Positions 25,240-33,383 of a stretch of DNA of 34,327 nucleotides are shown piece after piece. Source of the stretch: Desulfobacula sp. (GTDB lineage: Bacteria; Desulfobacterota; Desulfobacteria; Desulfobacterales; Desulfobacteraceae); NCBI GenBank assembly GCA_018645325.1, contig JABGOU010000041.1, positions 1 through 34,327 of the forward strand, in the 5' to 3' direction. The notes beneath the pieces are model-generated. The model had not been told where the DNA came from. It was given only the letters and a program-made list of their open reading frames with translations, and ran no database searches. The position numbers and the translations under genes are program-made. Positions within the stretch are counted from its first letter, which is position 1; the number at the start of each line of letters is the position of its first letter.

Positions 25240-26250
25240 CAAGTTGTAATAAATTCACCCGGCACGATGATCAAACAAAAAGATGAATGTTTTTTGTTTA
25301 AAAACCAAGATAAAAAACTTGATTTATCGCCAATGAAAGTCGAATCTATTATTATTTCAAATAAGGCCATGATAAGTACACAGGCCATATCACTTGCGCT
25401 TGAAAATAATATTGATCTGGTCTTTCTGGATCGGTACGGGTTTCCCATTGGCAGGGTCTGGTTTTCAAAAATGGGTTCAACTGCTCTGATCCGAAGAAAA
25501 CAACTTGATGCGGCGAACTGTGAGCTAGGGCTGAACCTTGTGCTTGATCTTATCAGACAGAAAGTCAATAACCAGCTCGCATTCCTGAAAAAACTCAAGT
25601 ATGCAAGACCGGACAAAAAAGAACTCTTCCAGGCACCGCTCAACACTATTGAGGGTTCTCTTGAAGCACTTGACCGTAACTTTAAGGACCTTGATGAATC
25701 CCGTTTAATCATCATGGGGCTTGAAGGTACAGCAGGCAGAGCATATTTTTCATGTATTTCAAAAATAATGCCGGAAAAATTCCGGTTTAAAGGACGTTCA
25801 AAAAGACCGGCAAAAAATCAGTTTAATGCTGTATTAAACTATTGTTATGGGGTGCTTTATTCCAGGGTTGAAAAAGCGTGTATCATTGCAGGCCTTGACC
25901 CTTTTGTGGGCTTTATGCATACAGATAACTACAACAAAAAATCCCTTGTCTTTGATCTGATAGAACCTTTCAGGATTTTTGCAGAACAAACGGCCGTCTA
26001 TCTTTTTACCGGCAAAAAAGCAAAAAACGAATATTTTGATATCAAAGAACATTCCTGTTCCCTCAATGACAAGGGAAAGCCAGTGGTCATTGAATCGTTG
26101 AACCGGCACCTGGAAGAAAAAGTCAGATACAAGAGAAGAAACGTGAAAAGAAAATATATTATCAGCCATGAAGCCCATAAACTTGCCAATATTCTTCTTG
26201 AGGATGAGGCAATGGCGCATCCGGAGTGGCTGGATATAAAGGAATTTTAA
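25237..26250 (+). CDS. cas1: Cas1 integrase (type I-B), apparent ATT start
   Basis: Cas1 forms the spacer-integration complex with Cas2. From ATT the protein has 337 residues and begins (M)QVVINSPGTMIKQKDECFL, matching the usual Cas1 N-terminus ('M..vIn.pGt.i...de.f.v'). Starting at the ATG at 25267 would remove the first ten residues, including the first beta strand. Metal-binding catalytic residues are visible in ATT numbering: Glu163 ('GLEGTAGRAYF'), His228 ('GFMHTDNYNK') and Glu243/Asp240 ('FDLIEPFR'). The fold is Cas1b-like, as in type I-B loci. cas2 follows after 1 nt. It is the first gene of the cas operon, an unusual place since cas1 and cas2 more often come last in I-B. Confidence 0.93.
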   Translation: MQVVINSPGTMIKQKDECFLFKNQDKKLDLSPMKVESIIISNKAMISTQAISLALENNIDLVFLDRYGFPIGRVWFSKMGSTALIRRKQLDAANCELGLNLVLDLIRQKVNNQLAFLKKLKYARPDKKELFQAPLNTIEGSLEALDRNFKDLDESRLIIMGLEGTAGRAYFSCISKIMPEKFRFKGRSKRPAKNQFNAVLNYCYGVLYSRVEKACIIAGLDPFVGFMHTDNYNKKSLVFDLIEPFRIFAEQTAVYLFTGKKAKNEYFDIKEHSCSLNDKGKPVVIESLNRHLEEKVRYKRRNVKRKYIISHEAHKLANILLEDEAMAHPEWLDIKEF

Positions 26251-26251
26251 T

Positions 26252-26551
26252 ATGGCTAAGATTCTTGCATGGATCATGTATGATATTGTTTCAAACAAAA
26301 TCAGAAACAGGGTGGCAAAAAAATGTAAAAAATATGGCATGACAAGGGTTCAGAAAAGCATTTTTCTGGGCAAACTGGATATCAATCGATTTGATGAGCT
26401 GGCAGAGATCTGTCTGGACGAAATAGACGAGGAAACTGACAGTGTCTATCTCTTTCCTTTCTGCCAGGAAGATTTCAGACGAATCAACGTGCTTGGCCAG
26501 GGATTTGATAAACGACTGGTAAATGATGAAATTTTGTCTAAATTTTTTTAA
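26252..26551 (+). CDS. cas2: Cas2
   Basis: This is a 99-residue Cas2 with the ferredoxin-like start 'ILAWIMYDIVSNKIRNRVAKKC', where the Asp after the first strand (MYDI) is the conserved family residue. 'YGMTRVQKSIFLGKL' and 'DSVYLFPFC' follow. Cas2 dimers bridge two Cas1 dimers during spacer acquisition, and the nuclease activity is not needed for that. The start is 1 nt after the cas1 stop, so the two are coupled. The 'MYDI' form is more common in type I-B/III than the 'AYDV' form. Confidence 0.95.
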   Translation: MAKILAWIMYDIVSNKIRNRVAKKCKKYGMTRVQKSIFLGKLDINRFDELAEICLDEIDEETDSVYLFPFCQEDFRRINVLGQGFDKRLVNDEILSKFF

Positions 26552-26572
26552 TCTATAAATGGTAAATTCTAA

Positions 26573-27238
26573 ATGAAGAAAGCAACTCTCTATTTTAATA
26601 ATATCAAACTCAATCCTTCCCAGATTAACAAATTGCGGGGATATGTGGGTAATGTGTTTGCCGAGCATGATCTCATCCACAACCATGACAATGTAACTGG
26701 GAAAAGTATATATCGGTATCCTTTGATCCAGTTCAAAATTATCGACAATACTCCGTGCATTATCGCCATGACAGAAAAAGCGGTTCAGATTTTTACCAAG
26801 ATTTTCATGGGTCTGGATGAAATTGTTATTGATGGAAGAAAGATTCCGATTAATGAAAAAGATTTAAAAATAGAAATAGTTGAGTTCGGCTTTTCCCAGG
26901 AAACATTCATGTATGAATTCATCTCCCCCTGGATAGGCCTTAACCAGAAAAATTTTGCCGTTTATATCAATCTGAAGAATCAGAAAGAAAAAAATGATCT
27001 ATTGAAAAGAATACTAATCGGAAACATCCTGTCCATGTCAAAGTACCTTAATCTTCAACTTGATCAAGATCAGAAGATCAATGTCGACTTACAGTTTCAA
27101 CAGACAAAAGTCACATTAAAAGGCAAGCATATGATCGGTTTTAAAGGAATGTTTAAAACGAACTTTATGATTCCAGACTATATGGGGCTGGGGAAGTCAG
27201 TATCCCGCGGGTTTGGAAGTGTCAAAAAAATCTTATGA
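26573..27238 (+). CDS. cas6: Cas6 pre-crRNA endoribonuclease
   Basis: This 221-residue Cas6-type RAMP protein ends with a glycine-rich loop, 'GLGKSVSRGFGSVKKIL', typical of Cas6. The N-terminal RRM-like domain starts 'ATLYFNNIKLN', and 'HDLIHNHDN' near residues 32-40 offers histidines for catalysis (inference). Cas6 cuts the transcript in each repeat and leaves an 8-nt 5' handle. The array repeat ending ATTGAAAC fits that handle. The ribosome binding site is weak (GGTAAA). It lies 21 nt after cas2 and 16 nt before cas8b. Confidence 0.88.
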   Translation: MKKATLYFNNIKLNPSQINKLRGYVGNVFAEHDLIHNHDNVTGKSIYRYPLIQFKIIDNTPCIIAMTEKAVQIFTKIFMGLDEIVIDGRKIPINEKDLKIEIVEFGFSQETFMYEFISPWIGLNQKNFAVYINLKNQKEKNDLLKRILIGNILSMSKYLNLQLDQDQKINVDLQFQQTKVTLKGKHMIGFKGMFKTNFMIPDYMGLGKSVSRGFGSVKKIL

Positions 27239-27254
27239 AATTAAGAGGTAGAGA

Positions 27255-28808
27255 ATGAGCCTGTCTTATAAATTATGGAAAATCGGCAGTGTACTTTCAC
27301 AAAAGGATATTAAGGACGTTATTAAGCTGAGTCCGGATGATAGTTTGAATGATGGAGATCAGCCCGAGTATATTAATCTTGATTTCAATATCAAGGATTC
27401 CGCAGTTGTTTCTCTGGAATTAAGAAGGGAAGCTATTTCTAAAAATAAAATGTTTTTTACAAAAAAAACGGGTGGGGCAGGAGGCGGAATTTATTACCTG
27501 TATCCAAACCTTCAATTAAAACTCAAGGAAAATGAAAGTCTTAAGACCAAACTTTTTCTTCTTATAAATACCATGAAAAAGAGTGTGCTTTGTTTTTCAG
27601 AAGGTCAGAATCAGGGGTTATCCCAGGCTATTATTGATTTTTTTGAGAATTGTGCTGACGATGAGGTCTTGGCCCTATTGGATGAAATCAAAGGTGGATA
27701 TTTCTGGCTCTGGATATCTGTAAACGGACAGTCACTACCGGAAAGCATGCCGGAAATTTGGACAAACTGGTATAAAACGCCTGTCAGCAAGCTGAAAGAA
27801 TCAGGAGTCGGGTATGATATTTTTACGAATCAGGAAGCCCTAGTCGGTTACCGTCCTGAATTCAAAATTTTTTCCTATGACCAGTATCATGATTCGTTAA
27901 ATTACAGGGTCAAAGAAAATCTTCCATTATCCCTTGAAAGCGCTGGAAATATAAAACTGGCATGGATCTATATCCTTGAAAAATTGGCTTTTTTTTATAA
28001 GGGACTGGAATATATTATTATTCCACACATGATAACTGATGATAAAAACGCCTTTCAAAAAGTTTTAAACCGGCTGGTCCGGGCCAATGTTGCAACAAAA
28101 AGAAAACCTGGGAAATTGGAGGTTCTTAGAAAAGAAGAAAAAAAATTAAAAAGAGATTTAGAAAAATTAAAAAAGACGAGAGATAGCAAAAAAAATATAA
28201 ATATAGGACAGGAAAGAGAAATTTCGGAAATGGACAAAGAATATAAAAAAACTATTGCCGAAATTGAAGTCCGGGACACTGGACTGATAACAGAATTTAA
28301 AGAACAGATAGACCATCTGGGAGATTTAAAAAATTCAGTTACCCTTGATTTTATCTTCACTGCAATAAACCGGACAAATCTTTCCTTTGAGGTGAAAGGG
28401 GCCATTGAAGATATCGTCCCCAGCAGACTGGCAAGGCTTGTGGATGATATGAAGTCAATTGGGATTGAAGATAATATTACATTGCATTCAAGGGACAGGG
28501 ACAAGGCTTATCTCCAGGATTATTTTAACCGGGATGAGCTCTATTTTGTTATCAATAAATCCCAAAAGCAGAACAAGAATCGTATTTTACAGGAAAGACT
28601 GCATCTGTCAAGGCTTATGCTCACGGATGAAACAATAACAATGGAAGATCTTCTGGCCCGATTTGAATTCCACAGGGAGACTGATTACGCCCATAAAAAA
28701 CGAATGAATAATGGAGTAAAGGATTGGATAAATTTTCCTGAAAATTATACCCGCCCGGAAAATAAATTACTGGAGTTTTTCCGTGCAATAAAAAAAATCA
28801 AGGAGTGA
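27255..28808 (+). CDS. cas8b: Cas8b large subunit (TM1802/Csh1-type), lacking its usual C-terminal region
   Basis: This 517-residue protein lies in the Cascade large-subunit position and has TM1802-like features: the 'MSLSYKLWKIGSVL' start, the 'SLELRREAISKNKMFFTKKTGGAGGGIYYLYPNL' pattern near 53-85, and 'WLWISVNGQSLPE' near 151-163. Residues about 285-340 form a very lysine/glutamate-rich coiled coil, an insertion-like stretch encoded by A-rich DNA. The protein recognises the PAM and holds the crRNA 5' region in type I-B. It stops at 'ENKLLEFFRAIKKIKE', before the helical C-terminal bundle expected in full Cas8b. That bundle appears to be supplied by the next gene, which starts 4 nt later. 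The ribosome binding site AGAGG precedes the ATG. Confidence 0.85.
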   Translation: MSLSYKLWKIGSVLSQKDIKDVIKLSPDDSLNDGDQPEYINLDFNIKDSAVVSLELRREAISKNKMFFTKKTGGAGGGIYYLYPNLQLKLKENESLKTKLFLLINTMKKSVLCFSEGQNQGLSQAIIDFFENCADDEVLALLDEIKGGYFWLWISVNGQSLPESMPEIWTNWYKTPVSKLKESGVGYDIFTNQEALVGYRPEFKIFSYDQYHDSLNYRVKENLPLSLESAGNIKLAWIYILEKLAFFYKGLEYIIIPHMITDDKNAFQKVLNRLVRANVATKRKPGKLEVLRKEEKKLKRDLEKLKKTRDSKKNINIGQEREISEMDKEYKKTIAEIEVRDTGLITEFKEQIDHLGDLKNSVTLDFIFTAINRTNLSFEVKGAIEDIVPSRLARLVDDMKSIGIEDNITLHSRDRDKAYLQDYFNRDELYFVINKSQKQNKNRILQERLHLSRLMLTDETITMEDLLARFEFHRETDYAHKKRMNNGVKDWINFPENYTRPENKLLEFFRAIKKIKE

Positions 28809-28812
28809 ATGT

Positions 28813-29259
28813 ATGCCGGAAAAGAAGAGTTCATTTAATGATTGTTTCCTTGTAAGAAAGGAAACAGATACTACAGGGTTTTATGGGAAATCTGCCATTC
28901 AAAAAGCCTATTTTATCGGGGCTTACGCCAAGGCAGTTATTAACCATTCTTTCTATTCTCCTGTAAGCAAGGGGAATACCACTTTTAAAAACTGGCTTTC
29001 AGGTCAGATTATCAATTACCGCAATCTGGACCGAATTTTTGAGATGGCTTTCAGATATGAGCAAAAACTCAAATTAAGGATTCGAAATGACTCTGAGGTA
29101 AGAAAACTTGCCCATGAAACTCCTGAATCCAAATCAAAAGGGATATCCGGCTCAAAAATTGCCTATGCCTTTGTTGCAGGATTTGACGATTACGGGAAAT
29201 TTTCAAAAGCAGAGCAGGCAAAAGAAGATGAAGAAAAAAATAAAGGAGAAAAAAAATGA
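28813..29259 (+). CDS. cas11b: Cas11-like small subunit (detached Cas8b C-terminal region)
   Basis: This 148-residue, mostly helical protein starts behind AGGAG that overlaps the cas8b stop, and its stop overlaps the cas7 start (ATGA). The order cas8b-this-cas7 is where a small subunit is expected. Its pattern resembles the C-terminal end of full-length Cas8b: 'AYFIGAYAKAVINHSFY', then 'TFKNWLSGQIINYRNLDRIF', a lysine-rich helix, and 'SGSKIAYAFVAGFDDY' recalling the 'sp.EiaFYFl.Gy' finish. In known I-B systems the small subunit Cas11b is made by internal translation from the cas8b mRNA. Here it appears as a real separate gene. The assignment is by position and pattern, not by a database match. 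Confidence 0.6.
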   Translation: MPEKKSSFNDCFLVRKETDTTGFYGKSAIQKAYFIGAYAKAVINHSFYSPVSKGNTTFKNWLSGQIINYRNLDRIFEMAFRYEQKLKLRIRNDSEVRKLAHETPESKSKGISGSKIAYAFVAGFDDYGKFSKAEQAKEDEEKNKGEKK

Positions 29260-30188
29260 ACAATTGTGCAAAACACAGTGAGCTGCTTTTTATTTGGGAT
29301 GCGAGAATGTGTAACCCCAATGGTGATATGGCAAGTGATAATGCCCCTAGATTTGATGATGTGGATGAAAAAGCTATTGTCAGCGATGTCCGCGTTAAAC
29401 GGACCATCCGGGATGATCTTCAATACCGGAAGCAGGAATTGATTTATATTAACAATGACGAAATCATTGCCCACGGGCTTAATGCTGAAGACCGGTTTAA
29501 GCAAATAAAAGATAAAAGTGATTTAAAAGAGCCTTTGGATGTTTTTCTTACCTGTATTGACAACAGGTTGTTTGGCGGAGTGGCTCCCAAAAGTAATATA
29601 CAGCTGGTCGGACCGGTCCAGTTTTCATGGACAAAATCATTGAATAAAACAGAAGCCATTCTTAAATCCGGCACGGGCGCCTTTGCAACAAAGGGAAAGG
29701 ATGGCGAAGCAAAATTTACAAAGACCTTTCGTGCGGATAATTATATCCCCTATGGGCTTTTTGCCATGTATGGCACGATCAACAGACTTCAGGCTCTTAA
29801 AGCAGGCACAACAGAAGAGGATATTCAGAAAATGTTGGATTCTCTCTGGTTCGGAACCAAACTGCTTAACACCAGGAGCAAGGTGGGACAAAAATCAAGG
29901 CTGCTCATCAGAATCACCTACAAGGAGGACAATAGCTATTTTATCGGTCTCTTGGACGAGCTAATCGGATTGGACAACGAAGATAGTGATCTGATCAGAC
30001 AGATCAGTGAAGCTGAGATTGATTTTTCAAATTTTATTTTGGCTGTTAACAAGGCAGAATCTTATATTGAAGCCGTTGAAATTGTCTGTGATGATTCATT
30101 AAAACAATACAAAAAAGAACTCGAACAAATCAAGAATGTGAAAATAATGGATGAAGTGGAATTTGCATCACTTGGTCATCAGGATTGA
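29256..30188 (+). CDS. cas7: Cas7 backbone subunit (Csh2-type)
   Basis: This 310-residue RAMP protein has the Csh2 signature 'ELLFIWDARMCNPNGDMASDN.PR' near the N-terminus, 'VSDVRVKRTIRDDLQ' near 41-55, and later 'DNRLFGGVAP' and 'TFRADNYIPYGLFAMYG'. Cas7 subunits line the crRNA spacer in the Cascade helix and contact target DNA. The ribosome binding site AAAGGAG precedes the ATG, which overlaps the small-subunit stop. A C-terminal helical extension ends 'SLGHQD'. Confidence 0.93.
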   Translation: MNNCAKHSELLFIWDARMCNPNGDMASDNAPRFDDVDEKAIVSDVRVKRTIRDDLQYRKQELIYINNDEIIAHGLNAEDRFKQIKDKSDLKEPLDVFLTCIDNRLFGGVAPKSNIQLVGPVQFSWTKSLNKTEAILKSGTGAFATKGKDGEAKFTKTFRADNYIPYGLFAMYGTINRLQALKAGTTEEDIQKMLDSLWFGTKLLNTRSKVGQKSRLLIRITYKEDNSYFIGLLDELIGLDNEDSDLIRQISEAEIDFSNFILAVNKAESYIEAVEIVCDDSLKQYKKELEQIKNVKIMDEVEFASLGHQD

Positions 30189-30203
30189 TAATGCGGGGTG
30201 CCT

Positions 30204-31079
30204 ATGTTTTGTTTTAAATTATGGAGTAACTTCGGTGTATTCAGGGATCCTCTGACCATTACCCAGAACCTTACCTTCCCTATTCCACCCAAAACAACAA
30301 TAGGGGGGATGATGGCATCAATACTGGGAATTGATTATAACGAATATTTCAATGACCCGGAATACTTTGATTTTAAATATTCTCTGGTGCTTGAAAAAGC
30401 GATCAGGAAAAAGAGTTTTACTCAGAATTATGTGGCTGATTATACAAAGAAGTCTGAAACGAAAATCACTGCCATGGGGAAATTTTTAAAAACCAGAAAA
30501 AAATACAATGAACTGGTTCAGGAAAAAGAACGGTTGAAAGATTGTTCTGACCCATCCAAAAAAGAAGAAACGTTTTTAATGGCGGCTGATCAGAAAATTG
30601 AAACCGAATTCAAAAAATTAGGGAAATCGGCAGATAATTGTTCAAAGGCATTCAATAACAGTTTCAGATCGCCAAAGCCAATTTTCCGAGAGCTTCTCAT
30701 TAACCCGGAATATTTTATCTTTGTAAAAGATTTTAAATATGAAGAACAAATTATTCCACTCCTTCAGACTCATTCCAGTGCATTTTACTTTTATATGGGG
30801 AATAGTGAATTTCCGGCTAACTACAGGTTGTTGGATTGTGAATGGGAATTGGAGGGATCGAACATCCTGAATTCTTTTACATCAAAACCCTCAAAAATCG
30901 TTTTTGAAGGCGGGAAAAAATACACAAATGTTTATATGGCCACCAAAACCATTGGGGAAAGAGAATACAGGGACTATAAAAGTTTTATTTTATGCGACAA
31001 GCCTATTCTGTTGAAAGATAAAAATCAGGCCATTGCTGTCAAAACCAATGCGGGAAAATATTATTGTGAATTTGTTTGA
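30204..31079 (+). CDS. cas5: Cas5 (type I-B)
   Basis: From the ATG at 30204 (GGGGTG just upstream) the protein has 291 residues; an in-frame GTG two codons earlier is less likely. The start 'MFCFKLWSNFGVFRDPLTITQNLTFPIPPKTTIGGMMASILGI' pattern is the classic Cas5 N-terminus, with the aromatic-Phe core and the 'PPKTTIGGMMASILG' turn. Cas5 caps the crRNA 5' handle and joins Cas8b to Cas7. A lysine-rich central insertion (about residues 90-150) is larger than usual. The stop lies within cas3's possible N-terminus, so translation is coupled. Confidence 0.9.
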   Translation: MFCFKLWSNFGVFRDPLTITQNLTFPIPPKTTIGGMMASILGIDYNEYFNDPEYFDFKYSLVLEKAIRKKSFTQNYVADYTKKSETKITAMGKFLKTRKKYNELVQEKERLKDCSDPSKKEETFLMAADQKIETEFKKLGKSADNCSKAFNNSFRSPKPIFRELLINPEYFIFVKDFKYEEQIIPLLQTHSSAFYFYMGNSEFPANYRLLDCEWELEGSNILNSFTSKPSKIVFEGGKKYTNVYMATKTIGEREYRDYKSFILCDKPILLKDKNQAIAVKTNAGKYYCEFV

Positions 31080-33348
31080 TATTGAAAAAAAATATTGGTC
31101 CCATCCGAACTATCCTGTTCAAAAACATTTGGACAATATCGCAGCCTCTTTTGTGGAGAATTCCCACAAGGAGGCTGCCTTTTTTCATGATACAGGGAAA
31201 CTTACAGATGAGTTTCAAAAATATATAAAAAATCCCGACCATGCAAGACGTACAACCCACGCCCTTGAAAGCGCCTTGATCTATTTGATGAATAAAAATT
31301 ATAAGATTACACCTGAATCATTTGCCATTTTTTATGCTGTTTTGAAACACCATGGAGATCTTGCAGATACGAATAATTTTTTGGATGACAAGCTGTCTTT
31401 CATAGATGATTTATTGGAAACATATCCTGATCTTGAAAAAAGATTAGAAAAGATTTGTGACAGAATCGATTTGTCATTAGACTTGGACCTGGAGGAATTT
31501 TGTAATTTATTTGATTTGGAGGACTTTGTAGAAGAGTATGATCTTGTAGCATTTGAAAATTATTTTTTAATTAAAGATGTTTTTTCCCGATTGATTTTTT
31601 CAGATAAATATGAAGCCATTTTTAAAGAATCTTATTCAGAAAAAAAATCGCATCAATGGAAAACATATATTTCAAATCTTGTTAAATTAATTGAATCAAA
31701 AAATAATAAAATGGCTTTTGTGAGAAATCAGGCACGAAAAGAAATCATCACCACCTACAAAAAGAATAAAGCTAAACGTATTTTTATAATTGGAGCACCC
31801 ACCGGAATCGGGAAAACATTTTCAGCACTACAACTTGCCCTTGAAATTTGTCATGATAAGAATAAAAAAAGAATAATTAATGCCTTGCCCATGACATCCA
31901 TAATTGATCAAACGCATGAAGAATATAGTTTAATTTTAGGAAATAATGATTTGCTTAAATTCCATCATTTAACCCATTCAAAAAGCTATATATCCCATGA
32001 TAATGAAGGAAGAAAAGAGAGAGAATCTTTGTCAAAGCAGCAAAATGATTTCACTGCCATGTCATGGTCTTCAGATGCGGTAATCGTGACCACTTTTAAT
32101 CAGCTTCTAAATATTTTTTATTCAAATAAAAACAGGGATCTTGTCAAGTTTTGGACAATTCGTGACTCTGTTATTATTTTGGATGAAATACAGGCGATAC
32201 CAAGGGTTTTAATTCAGGATTTGGCAAAGACCATAACCTACCTGTCAAAAAGCTTTAATATTGATTTCATTTTAATGTCAGCTACAATTCCTGGAATCAA
32301 ACAATTTATCCCGAAAGGCATAATGGCTGAGTTACTTGACAAACGATATTTTTCAATGGATTTCAATAACCGGTACTCGATTCAGATAAATACGCAGATC
32401 AACGATATGGAATCCCTTCTTTCGGTGGCAAAAACAAATTATAAAAACAATAATTCTTTATTATGTGTGGTAAATTCAAAAAAATTGTCATTGGATATCT
32501 ATAGCGAGTTAAAAGACAATTTGAGAAAAAACATTTCCTCTTCTGAGTTATTCTTTCTAAATACAAATATTATTCCAAAATGCAGGGCCAGTATAATCAG
32601 CACCATAAAAAAAAGGCTGCAAAAAAAACAAAAAACTCTCCTCGTTTCAACACAGGTTGTTGAAGCAGGCGTCGATCTTGATTTTGATTTTGGCATCAGA
32701 GAATTTGCTCCTCTTTACAGCATGATTCAAGCAGCCGGTCGTATAAATAGAGAAAACAGAGAAGGACTAAACAAAAGTGCTAAATTGATAGTAACTGGTA
32801 AAATAGGCTATTGCCCATATCACCCTACAGATTTGTTGAAAGAAGAGGTAATAGAATTATTTTCTTCAGAGATAAATGAGAACAGAATACTTCCACTCCT
32901 TGAAAAATATTTCCAGATCGTTATGGACAGGGTAGCTCCAGACCCATTATTATACCAGAATATGCAAAAACTAGACTTTGAAACAGTGTATCACATTTAT
33001 TTAAACAATTTCATGAAAGCGATTCCAAATGTTGAACCTGTTTTTGTTGAAATAGAAAAAGGTCTGCATCAAACATTTTTTTTGAGAATTGATACACTTC
33101 ACAAAAAAATGAAGCAACCGGGGAAATCCATGGAAGAAAAAATGGAATGCAGGAGCAAATTGAAAAGTATACTCAAAAAAATATCCCAATATGTTATCAA
33201 CGTTTCTAAAAATGAAACAGACGGATTGCAAGATTTACATGAAATAGTTCAGATCAAAGTCTGCCCATATGAATTTGTTAAAAATGGAACAAAATATTCC
33301 TGTGAAAAAGGTTGGTTAGGAGAAAAGACATTAACATTAAATTTTTAA
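31033..33348 (+). CDS. cas3: Cas3 HD nuclease-helicase
   Basis: Up to 771 residues from TTG 31033; ATG 31048 and GTG 31066 are alternative starts and none has a clear ribosome binding site. The N-terminal HD domain has its metal ligands: His32, HD at 52-53 ('FFHDTGKLTDEFQ'), His in 'RTTHALE' and 'KHHGD' near 106. The helicase part has Walker A GAPTGIGKT (254-262), DEIQ (384-387), SAT (416-418), 'VSTQVVEAGVDLD' and 'QAAGRINRE' as motif VI. It is recruited by target-bound Cascade and unwinds and cuts the displaced strand. All key residues look intact, so interference should be functional. The frame overlaps the cas5 end. Confidence 0.95.
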   Translation: MLSKPMRENIIVNLFDIEKKYWSHPNYPVQKHLDNIAASFVENSHKEAAFFHDTGKLTDEFQKYIKNPDHARRTTHALESALIYLMNKNYKITPESFAIFYAVLKHHGDLADTNNFLDDKLSFIDDLLETYPDLEKRLEKICDRIDLSLDLDLEEFCNLFDLEDFVEEYDLVAFENYFLIKDVFSRLIFSDKYEAIFKESYSEKKSHQWKTYISNLVKLIESKNNKMAFVRNQARKEIITTYKKNKAKRIFIIGAPTGIGKTFSALQLALEICHDKNKKRIINALPMTSIIDQTHEEYSLILGNNDLLKFHHLTHSKSYISHDNEGRKERESLSKQQNDFTAMSWSSDAVIVTTFNQLLNIFYSNKNRDLVKFWTIRDSVIILDEIQAIPRVLIQDLAKTITYLSKSFNIDFILMSATIPGIKQFIPKGIMAELLDKRYFSMDFNNRYSIQINTQINDMESLLSVAKTNYKNNNSLLCVVNSKKLSLDIYSELKDNLRKNISSSELFFLNTNIIPKCRASIISTIKKRLQKKQKTLLVSTQVVEAGVDLDFDFGIREFAPLYSMIQAAGRINRENREGLNKSAKLIVTGKIGYCPYHPTDLLKEEVIELFSSEINENRILPLLEKYFQIVMDRVAPDPLLYQNMQKLDFETVYHIYLNNFMKAIPNVEPVFVEIEKGLHQTFFLRIDTLHKKMKQPGKSMEEKMECRSKLKSILKKISQYVINVSKNETDGLQDLHEIVQIKVCPYEFVKNGTKYSCEKGWLGEKTLTLNF

Positions 33349-33383
33349 CACTGATCGGATAATTATATGATCAACAAGAAGTT

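Noticed and set aside
25834-26340. 168-residue minus-strand open frame opposite cas1/cas2
   Set aside because: It is the antisense shadow of well-recognised cas1 and cas2, with Phe/Ile-rich composition typical of such shadows.
28055-28504. 149-residue serine-rich minus-strand frame opposite cas8b
   Set aside because: Antisense of the A-rich coiled-coil region; low complexity and no ribosome binding site.
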